Assembly: GCF_003045775.1 (NCBI RefSeq)
Contig: NZ_PXNS01000010.1
Coordinates: forward strand, 142,220 to 206,219
Source of the DNA: Halomonas litopenaei
GTDB lineage: Bacteria > Pseudomonadota > Gammaproteobacteria > Pseudomonadales > Halomonadaceae
Length of the DNA: 64,000 bases
Direction: 5' to 3'
A program made the position numbers and the translations under genes. Of this stretch, positions 39,249 to 48,545 are shown in pieces (positions within the stretch are counted from its first letter, which is position 1; each line of letters starts with the position of its first letter). The notes below the pieces were generated by a model, which saw only the letters and a list, made by a program, of their open reading frames with translations, was not told the DNA's origin and searched no databases.

Positions 39249-40478
39249 CTAGAAGCGCGTCGCCCAGGTATCGACGACCCTGAGCGCGTCATCGACCAGA
39301 TGGAGCTGGCGCCACTTGTCGAAGGTCATGCAGGGGTGCGAAGCGCCGAAGGCCAGGACGTCACCGATGCGCATGTCGCGGGCGCTGTCGGGGAGCTGGA
39401 TAAAGGTGTGCTGGTCCATCTGCTTGACGACTTGCCAGCCTTCCACCGACAGAAGCTCGCTGGCCTGTCCGCCTTCGCGATAGCGCCTGAGCACCTCGGG
39501 CGCCAGGTCGAAGCCGATATCGCGCTTGCCCAGTGCCACGATGGCCAGCCCCGGCTCGGGCAGCGACTGCACCTGGGCGAACACCTCCAGCGCCGGCTCA
39601 AGCCCCTGGTGCAGGTCCTGGCGCCGGGACAGCACGCCGGCCTGGGCCTCGCGGTAGATGCCGTGGTCATGGACCACGTAGCAGCCCGGGCGCAGCACCG
39701 GGGTGAAGCGGCCCTCGAGTCCACCGTCGCGGAATGCTTCGGCGATCAGGTCGTACCAGGCCGAACCCGACGCCGTGACGATGGGCTTGTCGCGATCGAC
39801 CAGGCCTTCGTCGGCCAGTCGCTTGACGCCGTCGACGAGGCGCTGGGCGTAGCGACGAATACCGGCCACCGGATCGTCGCCATGGACCACGCCCTCATAC
39901 CCCTCCAGACCCGCCAGGGCTATGCCGGGCAGGGTAGCCGCCCGGCGGGCCAGCGCCATTACCTCGTCATCATCGCGAAGTCCGCACCTTCCCCCTTCGA
40001 CACCTACCTCGATCAGGATATTCAGGGAGATGCCGGCCGCCCCGAAAAAGGCGCCTAATTGGTCCAGGTTCTCGGCGCTGTCGACGGTGACATAGAGCTC
40101 GGCGCCGGCGCGGATCAGGTCGGCGGCGATGGCCATGTTGGCCTGACCGACCATCTGGTTGGCCACCAGTAGTCGCTGGGCGCCCTCGGCGAAGGCGGCG
40201 CGGCACTGGGGCAGGGTGGCCAGGGTGATGCCCCAGGCGCCGGCCTCGAGCTGCCGCCGGAACAGCGCCGGGGTCATGGTGGTCTTGCCGTGGGGCGCAA
40301 GCTCGGCGCCGTGACGGCGGGCGAAGTCCTGCATCCATGCCAGATTGTGGGCGAGCGGCGCCTGGTGGATCACCGCCGCCGGCAGGCTGACGTCGGCCAG
40401 CAGCCGGTCGCCGGTTTCCAGGGTGCCCTTGTGGCAGCCCTTGGCATCGAAGGAGGAGGAAGAGGGGGAGTGGGCCAT
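39249..40478 (-). CDS. D-serine/D-threonine dehydratase-aldolase family PLP enzyme (DSD1-like)
   Basis: A 409-residue fold type III (alanine racemase-like) PLP enzyme. The Schiff-base Lys65 lies in LAPHGKTTMTP, and the C-terminal divalent-metal pair is His381 and Cys383 in GASHPCMTFDKW, both typical of eukaryotic-type D-serine dehydratase and D-threonine aldolase. It would deaminate D-serine to pyruvate via an enamine, or cleave D-threonine. It diverges from the RpiR, deacylase, RidA, symporter operon, where RidA would hydrolyse the enamine product. Confidence 0.87.
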   Translation of the reverse strand: MAHSPSSSSFDAKGCHKGTLETGDRLLADVSLPAAVIHQAPLAHNLAWMQDFARRHGAELAPHGKTTMTPALFRRQLEAGAWGITLATLPQCRAAFAEGAQRLLVANQMVGQANMAIAADLIRAGAELYVTVDSAENLDQLGAFFGAAGISLNILIEVGVEGGRCGLRDDDEVMALARRAATLPGIALAGLEGYEGVVHGDDPVAGIRRYAQRLVDGVKRLADEGLVDRDKPIVTASGSAWYDLIAEAFRDGGLEGRFTPVLRPGCYVVHDHGIYREAQAGVLSRRQDLHQGLEPALEVFAQVQSLPEPGLAIVALGKRDIGFDLAPEVLRRYREGGQASELLSVEGWQVVKQMDQHTFIQLPDSARDMRIGDVLAFGASHPCMTFDKWRQLHLVDDALRVVDTWATRF

Positions 40479-40691
40479 GGAAGTTCTCCTGAAGGCGGAA
40501 CGCGGCTCATGTTACGCCGCGCCGGACGATTGGCAATGTTCGAAGATTGATCTGACTACGACCATTGTCGGAAATTTTCAAAAAACTGTGGATGGTTGTT
40601 AGAAACTAACATAGCGTAAGGATACCGCAGATGACGAGGGCCCTGGACAGGCTTCGTGATCTGGCAACGTCGCAACGGAGGGAGGCAAGCC

Positions 40692-41555
40692 GTGAGTCAA
40701 CAGATCGATATCCTGTCGCGCATCACCGCGGTGGTTCGCTCCCTGAGCGAGTCGGAGCGCAAGGTGGCGGAGCTGATCTTCGACGACATCGACTTCGTGA
40801 CAGAGGCCAGCATCAGCGAGATCGCCCGGCGATCAGGCGTCAGTGATGCCACCGTGACGCGCTTCGCCCGCTCGGTGGACTGCGACAACGTGCGTGACCT
40901 CAAGCTGCGCCTGACCCGCGCCCTGGCCGCCGGTCGTCGCTTTATCGAGGACGCCGATCCCGCCCGGGGATCGAGCATCGTCTACGACGTTGCCGCCCAG
41001 ACCCTGGCGCTCAACCGCGAGTTGCTGTTCGAGGCCGATATCGAAGGCGCGGTGGAGCGACTCGACAATGCCCGCCAGATCCTGACCTTCGGCAGTGGTG
41101 GTGGCTCCAGCGTGATGTGCCAGGAGCTGCAGTTTCGCCTGATGCGCCTGGGCTATGCGGTCAGCGCCTATCCTCACGGTCTGCTGCCGAGGATGGTGGC
41201 CGCCACCCTGGAGCCCGAGGACGTAGTGGTGGTGCTGTCGGTGTCCGGTTACACCCCGGAGATGGTCGAGTCGGCCCAGATCGCCAGTCAGTACGGGGCC
41301 CAGGTGATCGCCATCACCGCCGTGGGGTCTCCGCTTGCCGCCGCCGCCAACGTGGTGCTGCCCATCGCCGCCCGGGAGACCGATTTCATTCTTCACCCTT
41401 CGGCGTCGCGCTATGCGTTGATGGCCGCCATCGACGTGCTGGCGCTGGAGCTGGCCATGCGTCATCGCGACCAGGCGCGCACCAAGCTCAGGCGTTTGAA
41501 GATTGCACTTGATGACCATCGCGGCGGTGACAATCGCCAGCCGCTGGGAGACTGA
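40692..41555 (+). CDS. RpiR/MurR-family regulator with SIS domain
   Basis: A 287-residue regulator. An N-terminal HTH_6 domain (LSESERKVAELIFDDIDFVTEASISEIARRSGVSDATVTRFARSV) is followed by a SIS sugar-phosphate-binding domain (ILTFGSGGGSSVMCQELQFRLMRLGY, then DVVVVLSVSGYTPEMVESAQIA). GGAGG precedes a GTG start at 40692; a longer start at 40656 has no ribosome site. It is divergent from the PLP enzyme and one base upstream of the deacylase gene, so it surely regulates this cluster. The SIS domain suggests a phosphosugar or amino-sugar ligand. Confidence 0.9.
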   Translation: MSQQIDILSRITAVVRSLSESERKVAELIFDDIDFVTEASISEIARRSGVSDATVTRFARSVDCDNVRDLKLRLTRALAAGRRFIEDADPARGSSIVYDVAAQTLALNRELLFEADIEGAVERLDNARQILTFGSGGGSSVMCQELQFRLMRLGYAVSAYPHGLLPRMVAATLEPEDVVVVLSVSGYTPEMVESAQIASQYGAQVIAITAVGSPLAAAANVVLPIAARETDFILHPSASRYALMAAIDVLALELAMRHRDQARTKLRRLKIALDDHRGGDNRQPLGD

Positions 41556-41556
41556 C

Positions 41557-43017
41557 ATGCACCATGACCTCTTGATTCGTCGCGCCACGCTGCTGGATGG
41601 CACCGGCGCAGATCCTCGTATCGCGGATGTCGCGATCAAGGGGGATCGTATCGTGGCGGTGGGGGATCTCGCCGGGCACGAGGCCAGCGAGGTGGTGCAG
41701 GCCGAGGGGCTGGTGCTGACCCCGGGATTCATCGACGTTCATACCCACGACGACACCAATGTGGTGCGCACCCCCGAGATGCTGCCGAAGCTGAGCCAGG
41801 GGGTGACCACGGTGGTGGTCGGCAACTGCGGCATCAGCGCCTCGCCGGTCACGCTGCGCGGCAGCGAGGTGCCCGATCCGATGAACCTGCTGGGCGACGC
41901 CGAGGATTTCGCCTACCCCAGCTTCGCCGCCTACGCCGATGCCGTGGCGACGGCCTGCCCGGCGGTCAATGTGGCGGCGCTGGTGGGGCATACCAGCCTG
42001 CGCTCACTGGTGATGGATGACTTCGAGCGGCCGGCCCGCGACGACGAGATCGCCGCCATGCGCCTTGCCCTGGAACAGGCACTCGCCGAGGGCGCCATCG
42101 GCATGAGTACCGGGCTTGCCTATCGCAACGCCCGTCAGGCGCCAAATGCCGAGGTCGGCGCCCTGGTACGCGCGGTCAGCGAGGCGGGCGGAATCTACAC
42201 CACCCACCTGCGTGACGAGTTCGCCGGACAGGCCGAGGCGATGGACGAGGCCTTCGCCACCGCCGCCGAGGCCCGTGCACCGCTGGTGATCTCGCACCTG
42301 AAGTGCGCCGGTGCCGGTAACTGGGGCCAGGCGCCACGGGCCCTGGCGCAGTTGACCGACGCCGCCAGCCGCCAGCGTGTTCACTGCGACTGCTACCCCT
42401 ATACCGCCGGTTCCTCGACCCTGGATCTGGGGCAGGTCACCGACGAGATCGACATCACCATCACCTGGTCGAAGCCGCATCCGGAGCAGGCGCGTCGGCC
42501 GCTGGCCGACATCGCCGCCGACTGGGGGCTGTCACTGATGGACGCGGCCAGGCGCCTGCAACCCGCCGGCGCGGTCTATCACAACATGAGCGAGGACGAC
42601 ATGCGCCAGGTGCTGGCGCACCCCTTGACCATGGTCGGCTCCGACGGCCTACCCAATGACCCGCATCCGCACCCGCGCCTGTGGGGCGCCTTTCCCCGCG
42701 TGCTGGCCCACTACAGCCGCGACCTGGCACTGATGCCGCCGGCCGAGGCGGTACGCAAGATGACCGGTCTTTCCGCCGCCACCTTTGGCCTGGAAGACCG
42801 CGGTGTGATTCGTCCAGGCGCCTTCGCCGATCTGGTCCTTCTGGATCTCGAGCGCCTGGAAGATAGCGCCACCTATGACCAGCCGAAGACGCCCGCCAGC
42901 GGCATCCTTCGGGTGCTGGTCAACGGCACGACGGCCTACGCCAACGGTCAGGCGTCGGGCCAACGATCCGGGCGCATGTTGCGCCGAAGCGTGCGCCTTG
43001 CGGCCACGCCACTCTAG
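41557..43017 (+). CDS. N-acyl-D-amino-acid deacylase (D-aminoacylase, amidohydrolase family)
   Basis: A 486-residue zinc amidohydrolase that removes the acyl group from N-acyl-D-amino acids. LLIRRATLLDGTGADPRIADVAIKGDRIVAVG is the usual N-terminal strand region; FIDVHTHDDTN holds the first metal His pair; LSQGVTTVVVGNCGISASP supplies the bridging Cys of D-aminoacylases; THLRDE and VISHLKCAG carry further ligands, and MVGSDGLP the catalytic Asp. GGGAG precedes the ATG. Tightly follows the RpiR gene. Confidence 0.93.
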   Translation: MHHDLLIRRATLLDGTGADPRIADVAIKGDRIVAVGDLAGHEASEVVQAEGLVLTPGFIDVHTHDDTNVVRTPEMLPKLSQGVTTVVVGNCGISASPVTLRGSEVPDPMNLLGDAEDFAYPSFAAYADAVATACPAVNVAALVGHTSLRSLVMDDFERPARDDEIAAMRLALEQALAEGAIGMSTGLAYRNARQAPNAEVGALVRAVSEAGGIYTTHLRDEFAGQAEAMDEAFATAAEARAPLVISHLKCAGAGNWGQAPRALAQLTDAASRQRVHCDCYPYTAGSSTLDLGQVTDEIDITITWSKPHPEQARRPLADIAADWGLSLMDAARRLQPAGAVYHNMSEDDMRQVLAHPLTMVGSDGLPNDPHPHPRLWGAFPRVLAHYSRDLALMPPAEAVRKMTGLSAATFGLEDRGVIRPGAFADLVLLDLERLEDSATYDQPKTPASGILRVLVNGTTAYANGQASGQRSGRMLRRSVRLAATPL

Positions 43018-43056
43018 CCACGTTTATTGCATCAGCCTTTTTCAGGAGACATTGAC

Positions 43057-43449
43057 ATGACGATCAAGCGTTATGGCGCCGAAGGCGGCGTCGGTACCGG
43101 CGGTCAGAAACTTCCCTTCTCCCGCGCGGTGGAAGCCGGCGGCTGGCTGAAGGTGTCCGGTCAGACCCCGATGACCGATGGAGAAGTGGTGGAAGGCGGC
43201 ATCGTCGAGCAGAGCCGACTGGCCTTCGAGAATGCCCTGACCATCGCCCGCGAGGCGGGCTACGACATCGAGGACGTGGTCCACGTCACCGCCGTGCTGA
43301 CCGACTCGCGCTACTTCCAGTCGTTCAACAAGGTGTTCGCCGAGTACTTCAAGGATCACCCGCCGGCGCGCATCTGCAGCGTTCAGGATCTGGTGGTGGA
43401 CTGCAAGGTCGAGGTGGACCTGACCTGCTACCGCGCCGACCGCGCTTAA
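43057..43449 (+). CDS. RidA/YjgF-family enamine/imine deaminase
   Basis: A 130-residue Rid protein. The Arg of the RidA active site is in HPPARICSVQDLVVDCKVEVDLTCYR (P-A-R plus the terminal acid region). RidA enzymes hydrolyse 2-aminoacrylate and related imines made by PLP dehydratases. It lies between the deacylase and a sodium symporter and opposite the D-serine dehydratase-like gene, so it is well placed to quench the enamine product of that enzyme. CAGGAG precedes the ATG at 43057. Confidence 0.92.
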   Translation: MTIKRYGAEGGVGTGGQKLPFSRAVEAGGWLKVSGQTPMTDGEVVEGGIVEQSRLAFENALTIAREAGYDIEDVVHVTAVLTDSRYFQSFNKVFAEYFKDHPPARICSVQDLVVDCKVEVDLTCYRADRA

Positions 43450-43623
43450 ACCAGGGATATTGCGTCGAGCGGCAACTCGACCGGGGCAGGGATGCCCGCA
43501 TCGTAGCGACAGGAAGGCGCCGGATCCCGGCAAGGACCCGACGCCAGGCACAGCAAACGTTCACGTTCACGTTCACTGTCTCGATCGCGGCAACGACCGA
43601 GACGACAAGTATAAGAGGTCTGT

Positions 43624-45114
43624 ATGAACAGTCATCTTTTCCTTGCTACCTTTTGCGTCTACATCGTCCTGATGATCGGCTTCGGCTGGTGGATGTCGCG
43701 GAACGATCGCGGCACCGGCGATGACTTTCTCCTTGGCGGGCGCAGCGTACCGATATTCCTGACCATCGGTACCACCGTGGCCACCATGGTGGGAACAGGT
43801 TCCAGCATGGGGGCGGTGGGCTTCGGCTACGCCAACGGCTGGGGCGGCGCACTCTATGGTCTGGGTGGTTCGATCGGGGTGCTGCTGCTGGCGCTGTGTT
43901 TCGCCGGTGTGCGCCGCTACCGCTTCATGACCATGAGCGAAGAGTTGTCGTTCTACGTCGGGGCCAACCGCCTGGTGCGCAATGTCGTGGCATTGTTCAT
44001 CTACGTCGCCTGCATCGGCTGGCTCGGCGCCCATATCCTCGGCGGCGGCCTGTATCTGGCCTGGATGGCGGATATCCCCGCCTGGCAGGCCAAGATGGTG
44101 GTGGCGCTGGGCTTTGGTGTCTACTGCGTCATCGGCGGCTACATGGCGGTGGTCTGGACCGACACCGTGCAGGCCATCGTGCTGTTTGTCGGCTTCTTTT
44201 TGATGGCGGCGGTGGCCGTGGTCGAGGTCGGCGGCTTCTCCGAGATGACCGCCTCCATGGACGCCGCGGCGACCAGCTTCCTGGCCATCGACAAGGTCGG
44301 CCTGGTGCCCGCCCTGTCGCTGATCACGGTGATCGCCGTCGGTGTGCTGGCAACCCCGTCCTTCCGCCAGCGCATCTACTCCGGCGCCTCGGTGGGCTCG
44401 GTGCGCCGCTCCTTCCTGGTGACCGGCTGCCTTTACATGCTGTTCTCCATCGTGCCGGCGATCATCGGCATGGCGACCTACGCCCTCAACCCCAACCTGG
44501 AAAACAGCAACTTCGCCTTCCCGTATCTGGCTACTGAGGTGCTGCCGCTGTGGCTGGGCCTGCTGCTGCTGGTGGCCGGTCTGTCGGCGACCATGTCCAG
44601 CGCCAGCAGTGACGCCATCGCCGGTGTCACCACACTGATCCGCGATCTCTACGTGCTGGTCAAGGGCCGTGCGCCGTCGGCCAAGAGCGTGGTCATGCTG
44701 TCGCGGGTCGGCCTGGTCGGCACCATCAGCCTGGCGCTGGCCTTCGCCCTGACCTCCGACAACGTGATCGCCTACATCACCAAGATGGTGGCGACCGTGC
44801 TGGCGGGCATGTTCGTCTGCGGCGTGTTGGGACGCTTCTGGCCGCGCTACAACTGGCAGGGTGCGATTGCCTCGCTGGTGGTGGCGTCCGCCACCTCGCT
44901 GACGGTCATCTCGGTGGAGAGCTGGAGTGAGTACTGGGGCAACCCGAGCATCCCGGCGGTGGGCCTGGCCATGGCCGCCGGTATTGTGGTCAGTCTGTTT
45001 ACCCCGGCTTCGGAGCTCAGCGAAGACCAGGCACTCGAGCTGATCACCGAAGAGCGCGAGCGCATGGAGGCGGTGCCGGACGTGCCGCTGCGCAAGGGTC
45101 CCGCCAAGGCCTGA
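43624..45114 (+). CDS. Sodium:solute symporter (SSS family)
   Basis: A 496-residue membrane protein with 12-13 helices. The SSS pattern is clear in the N-terminal DDFLLGGRSVPIFLTIGTTVATMVGTGSSMGAVGFGY and in the LLLVAGLSATMSSASSDAIAGVTTLIRDLY helix, whose Ser residues line the second sodium site. Last gene of the D-amino-acid operon, so it probably imports D-amino acids, N-acyl-D-amino acids or short D-peptides. Substrate is inferred from context. Confidence 0.9.
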   Translation: MNSHLFLATFCVYIVLMIGFGWWMSRNDRGTGDDFLLGGRSVPIFLTIGTTVATMVGTGSSMGAVGFGYANGWGGALYGLGGSIGVLLLALCFAGVRRYRFMTMSEELSFYVGANRLVRNVVALFIYVACIGWLGAHILGGGLYLAWMADIPAWQAKMVVALGFGVYCVIGGYMAVVWTDTVQAIVLFVGFFLMAAVAVVEVGGFSEMTASMDAAATSFLAIDKVGLVPALSLITVIAVGVLATPSFRQRIYSGASVGSVRRSFLVTGCLYMLFSIVPAIIGMATYALNPNLENSNFAFPYLATEVLPLWLGLLLLVAGLSATMSSASSDAIAGVTTLIRDLYVLVKGRAPSAKSVVMLSRVGLVGTISLALAFALTSDNVIAYITKMVATVLAGMFVCGVLGRFWPRYNWQGAIASLVVASATSLTVISVESWSEYWGNPSIPAVGLAMAAGIVVSLFTPASELSEDQALELITEERERMEAVPDVPLRKGPAKA

Positions 45115-45141
45115 AGACCGCTCTCCAGGCCGAAGCACAAA

Positions 45142-45168
45142 AGCCCGCGCAGGTGACTGCGCGGGCTT
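45142..45168 (+). terminator. Terminator of the D-amino-acid operon
   Basis: A 10-bp stem (AGCCCGCGCA / TGCGCGGGCT, loop GTGAC or similar) is followed by TCTTCGC, 28 bases after the symporter stop. The weak T tract lowers certainty, but the stem is strong and lies between convergent genes. Confidence 0.75.
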
Positions 45169-45210
45169 CTTCGCATGTCTGCCGCGGTGGCGAGGAGCAT
45201 GGGGCGCCGC

Positions 45211-45816
45211 TCAACGGCGCAGCGACCATATTCGGTCGAGGGCGCCGTCCTTCAACACAAGATGGTGAAACAGGGCCGCCGCGATATGGCCACCAAGCAG
45301 GCAAGGCAGCAGCAGATCGGCGCCCCAGTCCCGATGGAAGCGGCCAAACGGCTCCATCAGGGTGATCAGCGGTACTTCGAACAAGACTGTGAGCGACGCC
45401 GCCAATGGCAGGCGCTGAAACGCGGGCAGTGTCCACTGGCCCAGCACCCTGAGGTCGAAGCCGGTACCGATATAGGCCGCCACGGGCAGCGCCAGGAGCA
45501 CGGCGAGCAGGCCACGGTGGGCGAGGCGAGTCACTCGTGGCAGACCCTGGGGTGGCGGCTGCGGCAGCCACAGGTGGGCCGCCAGCAGCCCGAGCGACAG
45601 CGCCACACTCAAAAGCCCCAGGTTGACGTGGACCACCAGCAGGTACCAGTTGGCCGACTCGAGCTGGGTGGTCGCCCACTTGCGCCCGTAGGCAGTGAGG
45701 TAGAGAAGACCGATGGTCAACGCCAGCGAGGCGTGCAGGGCGCGGCTGGTCACGGCATGACGGGCAGGGTGGACATCGGGGGCGTGGGTGACGTAGTGGG
45801 CTCGGCTCGCTGGCAT
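45211..45816 (-). CDS. Cytochrome b561-type di-haem membrane protein
   Basis: A 201-residue, four-helix protein of the bacterial cytochrome b561 family. Haem-ligand His candidates occur at SRALHASLALTIG, VVHVNLGLLS, RLAHRGLLAVLL and the C-terminal LGGHIAAALFHHLVLKDGALDRI, which is a family signature. Such proteins carry electrons from ubiquinol, for example to superoxide (CybB) or to dehydrogenase partners. Start at 45816. Divergent from the MAPEG gene. Confidence 0.85.
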   Translation of the reverse strand: MPASRAHYVTHAPDVHPARHAVTSRALHASLALTIGLLYLTAYGRKWATTQLESANWYLLVVHVNLGLLSVALSLGLLAAHLWLPQPPPQGLPRVTRLAHRGLLAVLLALPVAAYIGTGFDLRVLGQWTLPAFQRLPLAASLTVLFEVPLITLMEPFGRFHRDWGADLLLPCLLGGHIAAALFHHLVLKDGALDRIWSLRR

Positions 45817-45941
45817 GAAGGAAACCTCGGGGATTCGGTATTGCCCGGTGTCAGGCAACTACCGCCATGCTGACGCCTGGCCCTTCGCCTGTCAGCCATT
45901 CCCTGTGCCATGCTGGGGACAATTCGCCCTCGGAGCCTCCC

Positions 45942-46331
45942 ATGTCGATCTTTCTCGTCACCCTCTTTGTTGCCTCCCTGCTGCCGATCCTGCTGGCCTG
46001 GATCGGCGCCGCCTGGCGTGTGCGCCAGTTCGGCCACCTGGACAATCGCCACCCGCGTGCCCAGCAGGCGCGTCTTGAAGGCGTCGGTGCGCGGCTGCAG
46101 GCGGCCCAGTCCAACGCCTGGGAGGCGCTGATCGTCTACGCCACCACCGCGGTGGTGTCCATCGGCGCCGGGGTGGAGCTGGAGAGCCTCGACGTGCCGG
46201 CGCTGGTCTTTCTCACCTCACGCCTGCTCCACCCGTTGGCCTACGCCCTGAACTGGCAGTGGACCCGCTCCATCATCTTCGCCATCGGCATGCTGGCGTG
46301 TCTGACGATCATGATCGGGGCGCTGTGGTAG
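45942..46331 (+). CDS. MAPEG-family membrane protein
   Basis: A 129-residue four-helix protein of the MAPEG (microsomal glutathione transferase/eicosanoid) superfamily. The NRHPRAQQARLEGVGARLQAAQSNAWEAL segment matches the conserved cytosolic loop (E-x-R-A-x-x-A-x-x-N-x-x-E). Bacterial members are small trimeric membrane proteins of mostly unknown role, sometimes with glutathione transferase activity. GGAGCC precedes the ATG. Confidence 0.85.
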   Translation: MSIFLVTLFVASLLPILLAWIGAAWRVRQFGHLDNRHPRAQQARLEGVGARLQAAQSNAWEALIVYATTAVVSIGAGVELESLDVPALVFLTSRLLHPLAYALNWQWTRSIIFAIGMLACLTIMIGALW

Positions 46332-46407
46332 CCGCCCCGAAACGGGACAGGTGGCGGGCGGTTGTCCGCCGGCGTTCAGCCCTTTGACCGTCAGGGGCCG
46401 ACGGCCG

Positions 46408-46992
46408 TCATTGTGACGACCGCGCCAGGGTGGTGACCAGGCGCTGGCAAATGTTGTCCAGCGCCTTGGCCTTGCCTTCGTCGGCCAGGCTGCCGTCTTC
46501 ATGGAAGGCGCTGCCAGCGCCGCCTACTGCAAGCTGGTCCGGCAGTACCGTGACGCCGATATTGCTCAAGAGCTGACGCAGCAGCGGCAGGGCGCGTAGC
46601 CCGCCCAGCCCGCCGGGTGAGGCGCCGACGATGGCCGCCACCTTGTGCTGGTAGGGCTCGAGGGCGCCCAGGTCGCCGTCGGGGCGCGAGACCCAGTCGA
46701 TGGTGTTCTTCAGAAGCGGTGTGATGAAGCCGTTGTACTCAGGGGAGGCGATGGCGAGACCCTGATGCTCCATGAACATCCGCTTGAGGCGGCTGGCGTG
46801 CTCGGGAAGACCCTCGCCGGCCTCCAGGTCGCCGTCGTAGATCGGCATGGGAAAGTCGCGCAGGTCGACAAAGGTGGCCTGACCACCAAGGGCGTCGATG
46901 CGCTGTGCCATCAGTCTGGCCAGACGCTTGTTGAAGGAATCCTCCCGGGCGCTGCCGGCAAAGACCAGGATACGGGGACGGGTATCGCTCAT
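46408..46992 (-). CDS. NADPH-dependent FMN reductase / quinone reductase family flavoprotein
   Basis: A 194-residue flavodoxin-like reductase (ChrR/YieF/AzoR-type FMN_red family). The FMN phosphate loop is GSAREDSFNKRLARL and the second flavin loop is SPEYNGFITPLLKNTIDWVSRP, both highly characteristic. It would reduce quinones, azo dyes or metals such as chromate using NADPH, protecting against oxidative stress. CAGGAG lies upstream of the ATG at 46992. Confidence 0.92.
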   Translation of the reverse strand: MSDTRPRILVFAGSAREDSFNKRLARLMAQRIDALGGQATFVDLRDFPMPIYDGDLEAGEGLPEHASRLKRMFMEHQGLAIASPEYNGFITPLLKNTIDWVSRPDGDLGALEPYQHKVAAIVGASPGGLGGLRALPLLRQLLSNIGVTVLPDQLAVGGAGSAFHEDGSLADEGKAKALDNICQRLVTTLARSSQ

Positions 46993-47139
46993 GGGGTTCT
47001 CCTGCGGTGTGAACGGAAGCGCAAAAGGGCAAGGCATGGACCAATAGCCAATGGAGCACGCTCTGTCAGCCATTGCCAGCGCCGATCTTGTGCATTCATC
47101 CTGCAACATATCGCATCAAGATGGCAGAAGGAGGTCGAT

Positions 47140-47478
47140 GTGAAGTACCCCACAACGCCGGATGGGCGCTACTTTGTTGCCCGCAATCGCCTCTGGCGCT
47201 GCACCGATCCCGGCCTGGACGAGGACACGCGCAAGCGCCACGTCAAGGCGCTGATGGCGGCCCGACGCGCGGTCAAGGAGGCCAGCAAGGTCGACGATGA
47301 CGACGCGCTCAAGGCCGCGCGCCGCCAGGTCCAGGCAGCCAAGGAGGCGCTGGGCGAGCGTGGCCCGGTGTGGTGGTCCGACGGCGCCGAGGATGAGTCC
47401 GGACGCGCACCCCACAACAGCTCCTACGCCGACTGGTGGGCCAGCCTGAACGCGCAGGAGGACAAGGCGTCTGGATGA
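47140..47478 (+). CDS. Conserved hypothetical protein (KYPTTPDGRYFV family)
   Basis: A 112-residue protein starting at a GTG preceded by AGGAGG. The opening KYPTTPDGRYFVARNRLWRCTDP and the ending GPVWWSDGAED recur in a widespread but uncharacterised proteobacterial family as I recall it. The middle is a charged Ala/Lys/Arg/Glu helix pair (RHVKALMAARRAVKEASK). No signal peptide or membrane segment is seen. It follows the divergent flavoprotein gene; function unknown. Confidence 0.75.
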   Translation: MKYPTTPDGRYFVARNRLWRCTDPGLDEDTRKRHVKALMAARRAVKEASKVDDDDALKAARRQVQAAKEALGERGPVWWSDGAEDESGRAPHNSSYADWWASLNAQEDKASG

Positions 47479-47505
47479 TCGCCCTCTGCGTCAGCGAGGC
47501 GGCCT

Positions 47506-48444
47506 TCAGGAAGACCAGGGCAGCGGTGGCGCCTCCAGGCGTGCTCCCTGCCACTGGGGGATGTCACCAAAGCGCTCGCTGGCGGCTTCCCAGTCGTGCT
47601 GGGCCTGGATGATCGCTTCCCGCGAATGGCCAACGAAGTTCCACCAGATCAGGATCTCGTCCTGCATTGGCTCGCCGCCGATCAACAGGATCCGGCTGCC
47701 CGCCGACAGCGATAGTTCGAGGCTGTCTCGTCCACGCCCCAGATACCCCAGCTCGTCCACCGTGAAGGCCTCGTCATTGAGCTCAAGGCCGCCTTCCAGC
47801 ACCAGCACGCCGTATTCGAAGTCGGGACGCAGGGGCACCGCCAGCTTCGTGGTGTCACTGGCCTGAACGTCGAGTCCCACCAGCGGCGAAAAGCTCAGGG
47901 TGGGGGCGTGATGGCCTTCGGCTTCACCGATCAGCAGGGTGAAGTCGGCGCCGTCGCGGCGCCAGCGCGGCAGCTCGGCGTAGTGATCAAAGCGTGGCGC
48001 GGTGTCGGCCTTGTCCCGGGGCAGGGCGATCCATAGCTGGGCGGCGTGCAGGCTGTCGGTTTCGGCCAGGCTCTCTTCGGTATGGCTGATGCCGTGGCCG
48101 GCGGTCATCAGGTTGACCTCACCCGGTCGGATGACCTAGTCGCTGCCCAGGCTATCCCGGTGGTGGACCTCGCCGGAGAGCATCCAGGTGAAGGTCTGCA
48201 GGCTGGTGTGGGGGTGGGGGCCGACCCGCATGGCCTGGCCTTCGCGCAGGATGCTGGGGCCGGCGTGGTCGAGAAAGCACCAGGCGCCGATCAGGCGGCG
48301 CTCGCGGGTGGGCAGCACGCGGTGGATCGGCAGGCCGCCGACGTCGGCCTCCCGGGAACCGATGCGCTGGATACAACGGCGTCCATCGACCACCGGGCAG
48401 TCCAAAGAAGATGATGGGCGATGGGGCGTTTCGTGCAGGCTCAT
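47506..48444 (-). pseudogene. Pirin-family gene interrupted by a single in-frame amber codon
   Basis: Both halves of a pirin are in one frame: codons 1-102 (start 48444 after CAGGAGG) end with GEVHHRDSLGSD, then TAG at 48136-48138 (codon 103), then VIRPGEVNLMTAGHGISHTEES and the rest to 47506. Relatives carry Gln where the TAG lies (pattern S-E/D-Q-V-I-R-P-G), so one C-to-T change (CAG to TAG) explains the break. The metal-binding His residues (GPHPHTSLQTFTW, HHRD and GHGISHTEE) are otherwise intact, so inactivation looks recent, or read-through or a sequencing error is involved. Confidence 0.85.
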
Positions 48445-48545
48445 GGTGGCCTCCTGGGCGGTCATGGCTAGACCTGGTATGGCTGTACCTGGGTGGGATC
48501 GACAGAAAGAACAAGACCTGGGCGCGGTACGCCCAGGCCTGAAGC

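Noticed and set aside
43573..45138. Long open frame antisense to the sodium symporter
   Set aside because: Low-complexity His/Gln/Arg-rich composition and full overlap with a clear SSS transporter.
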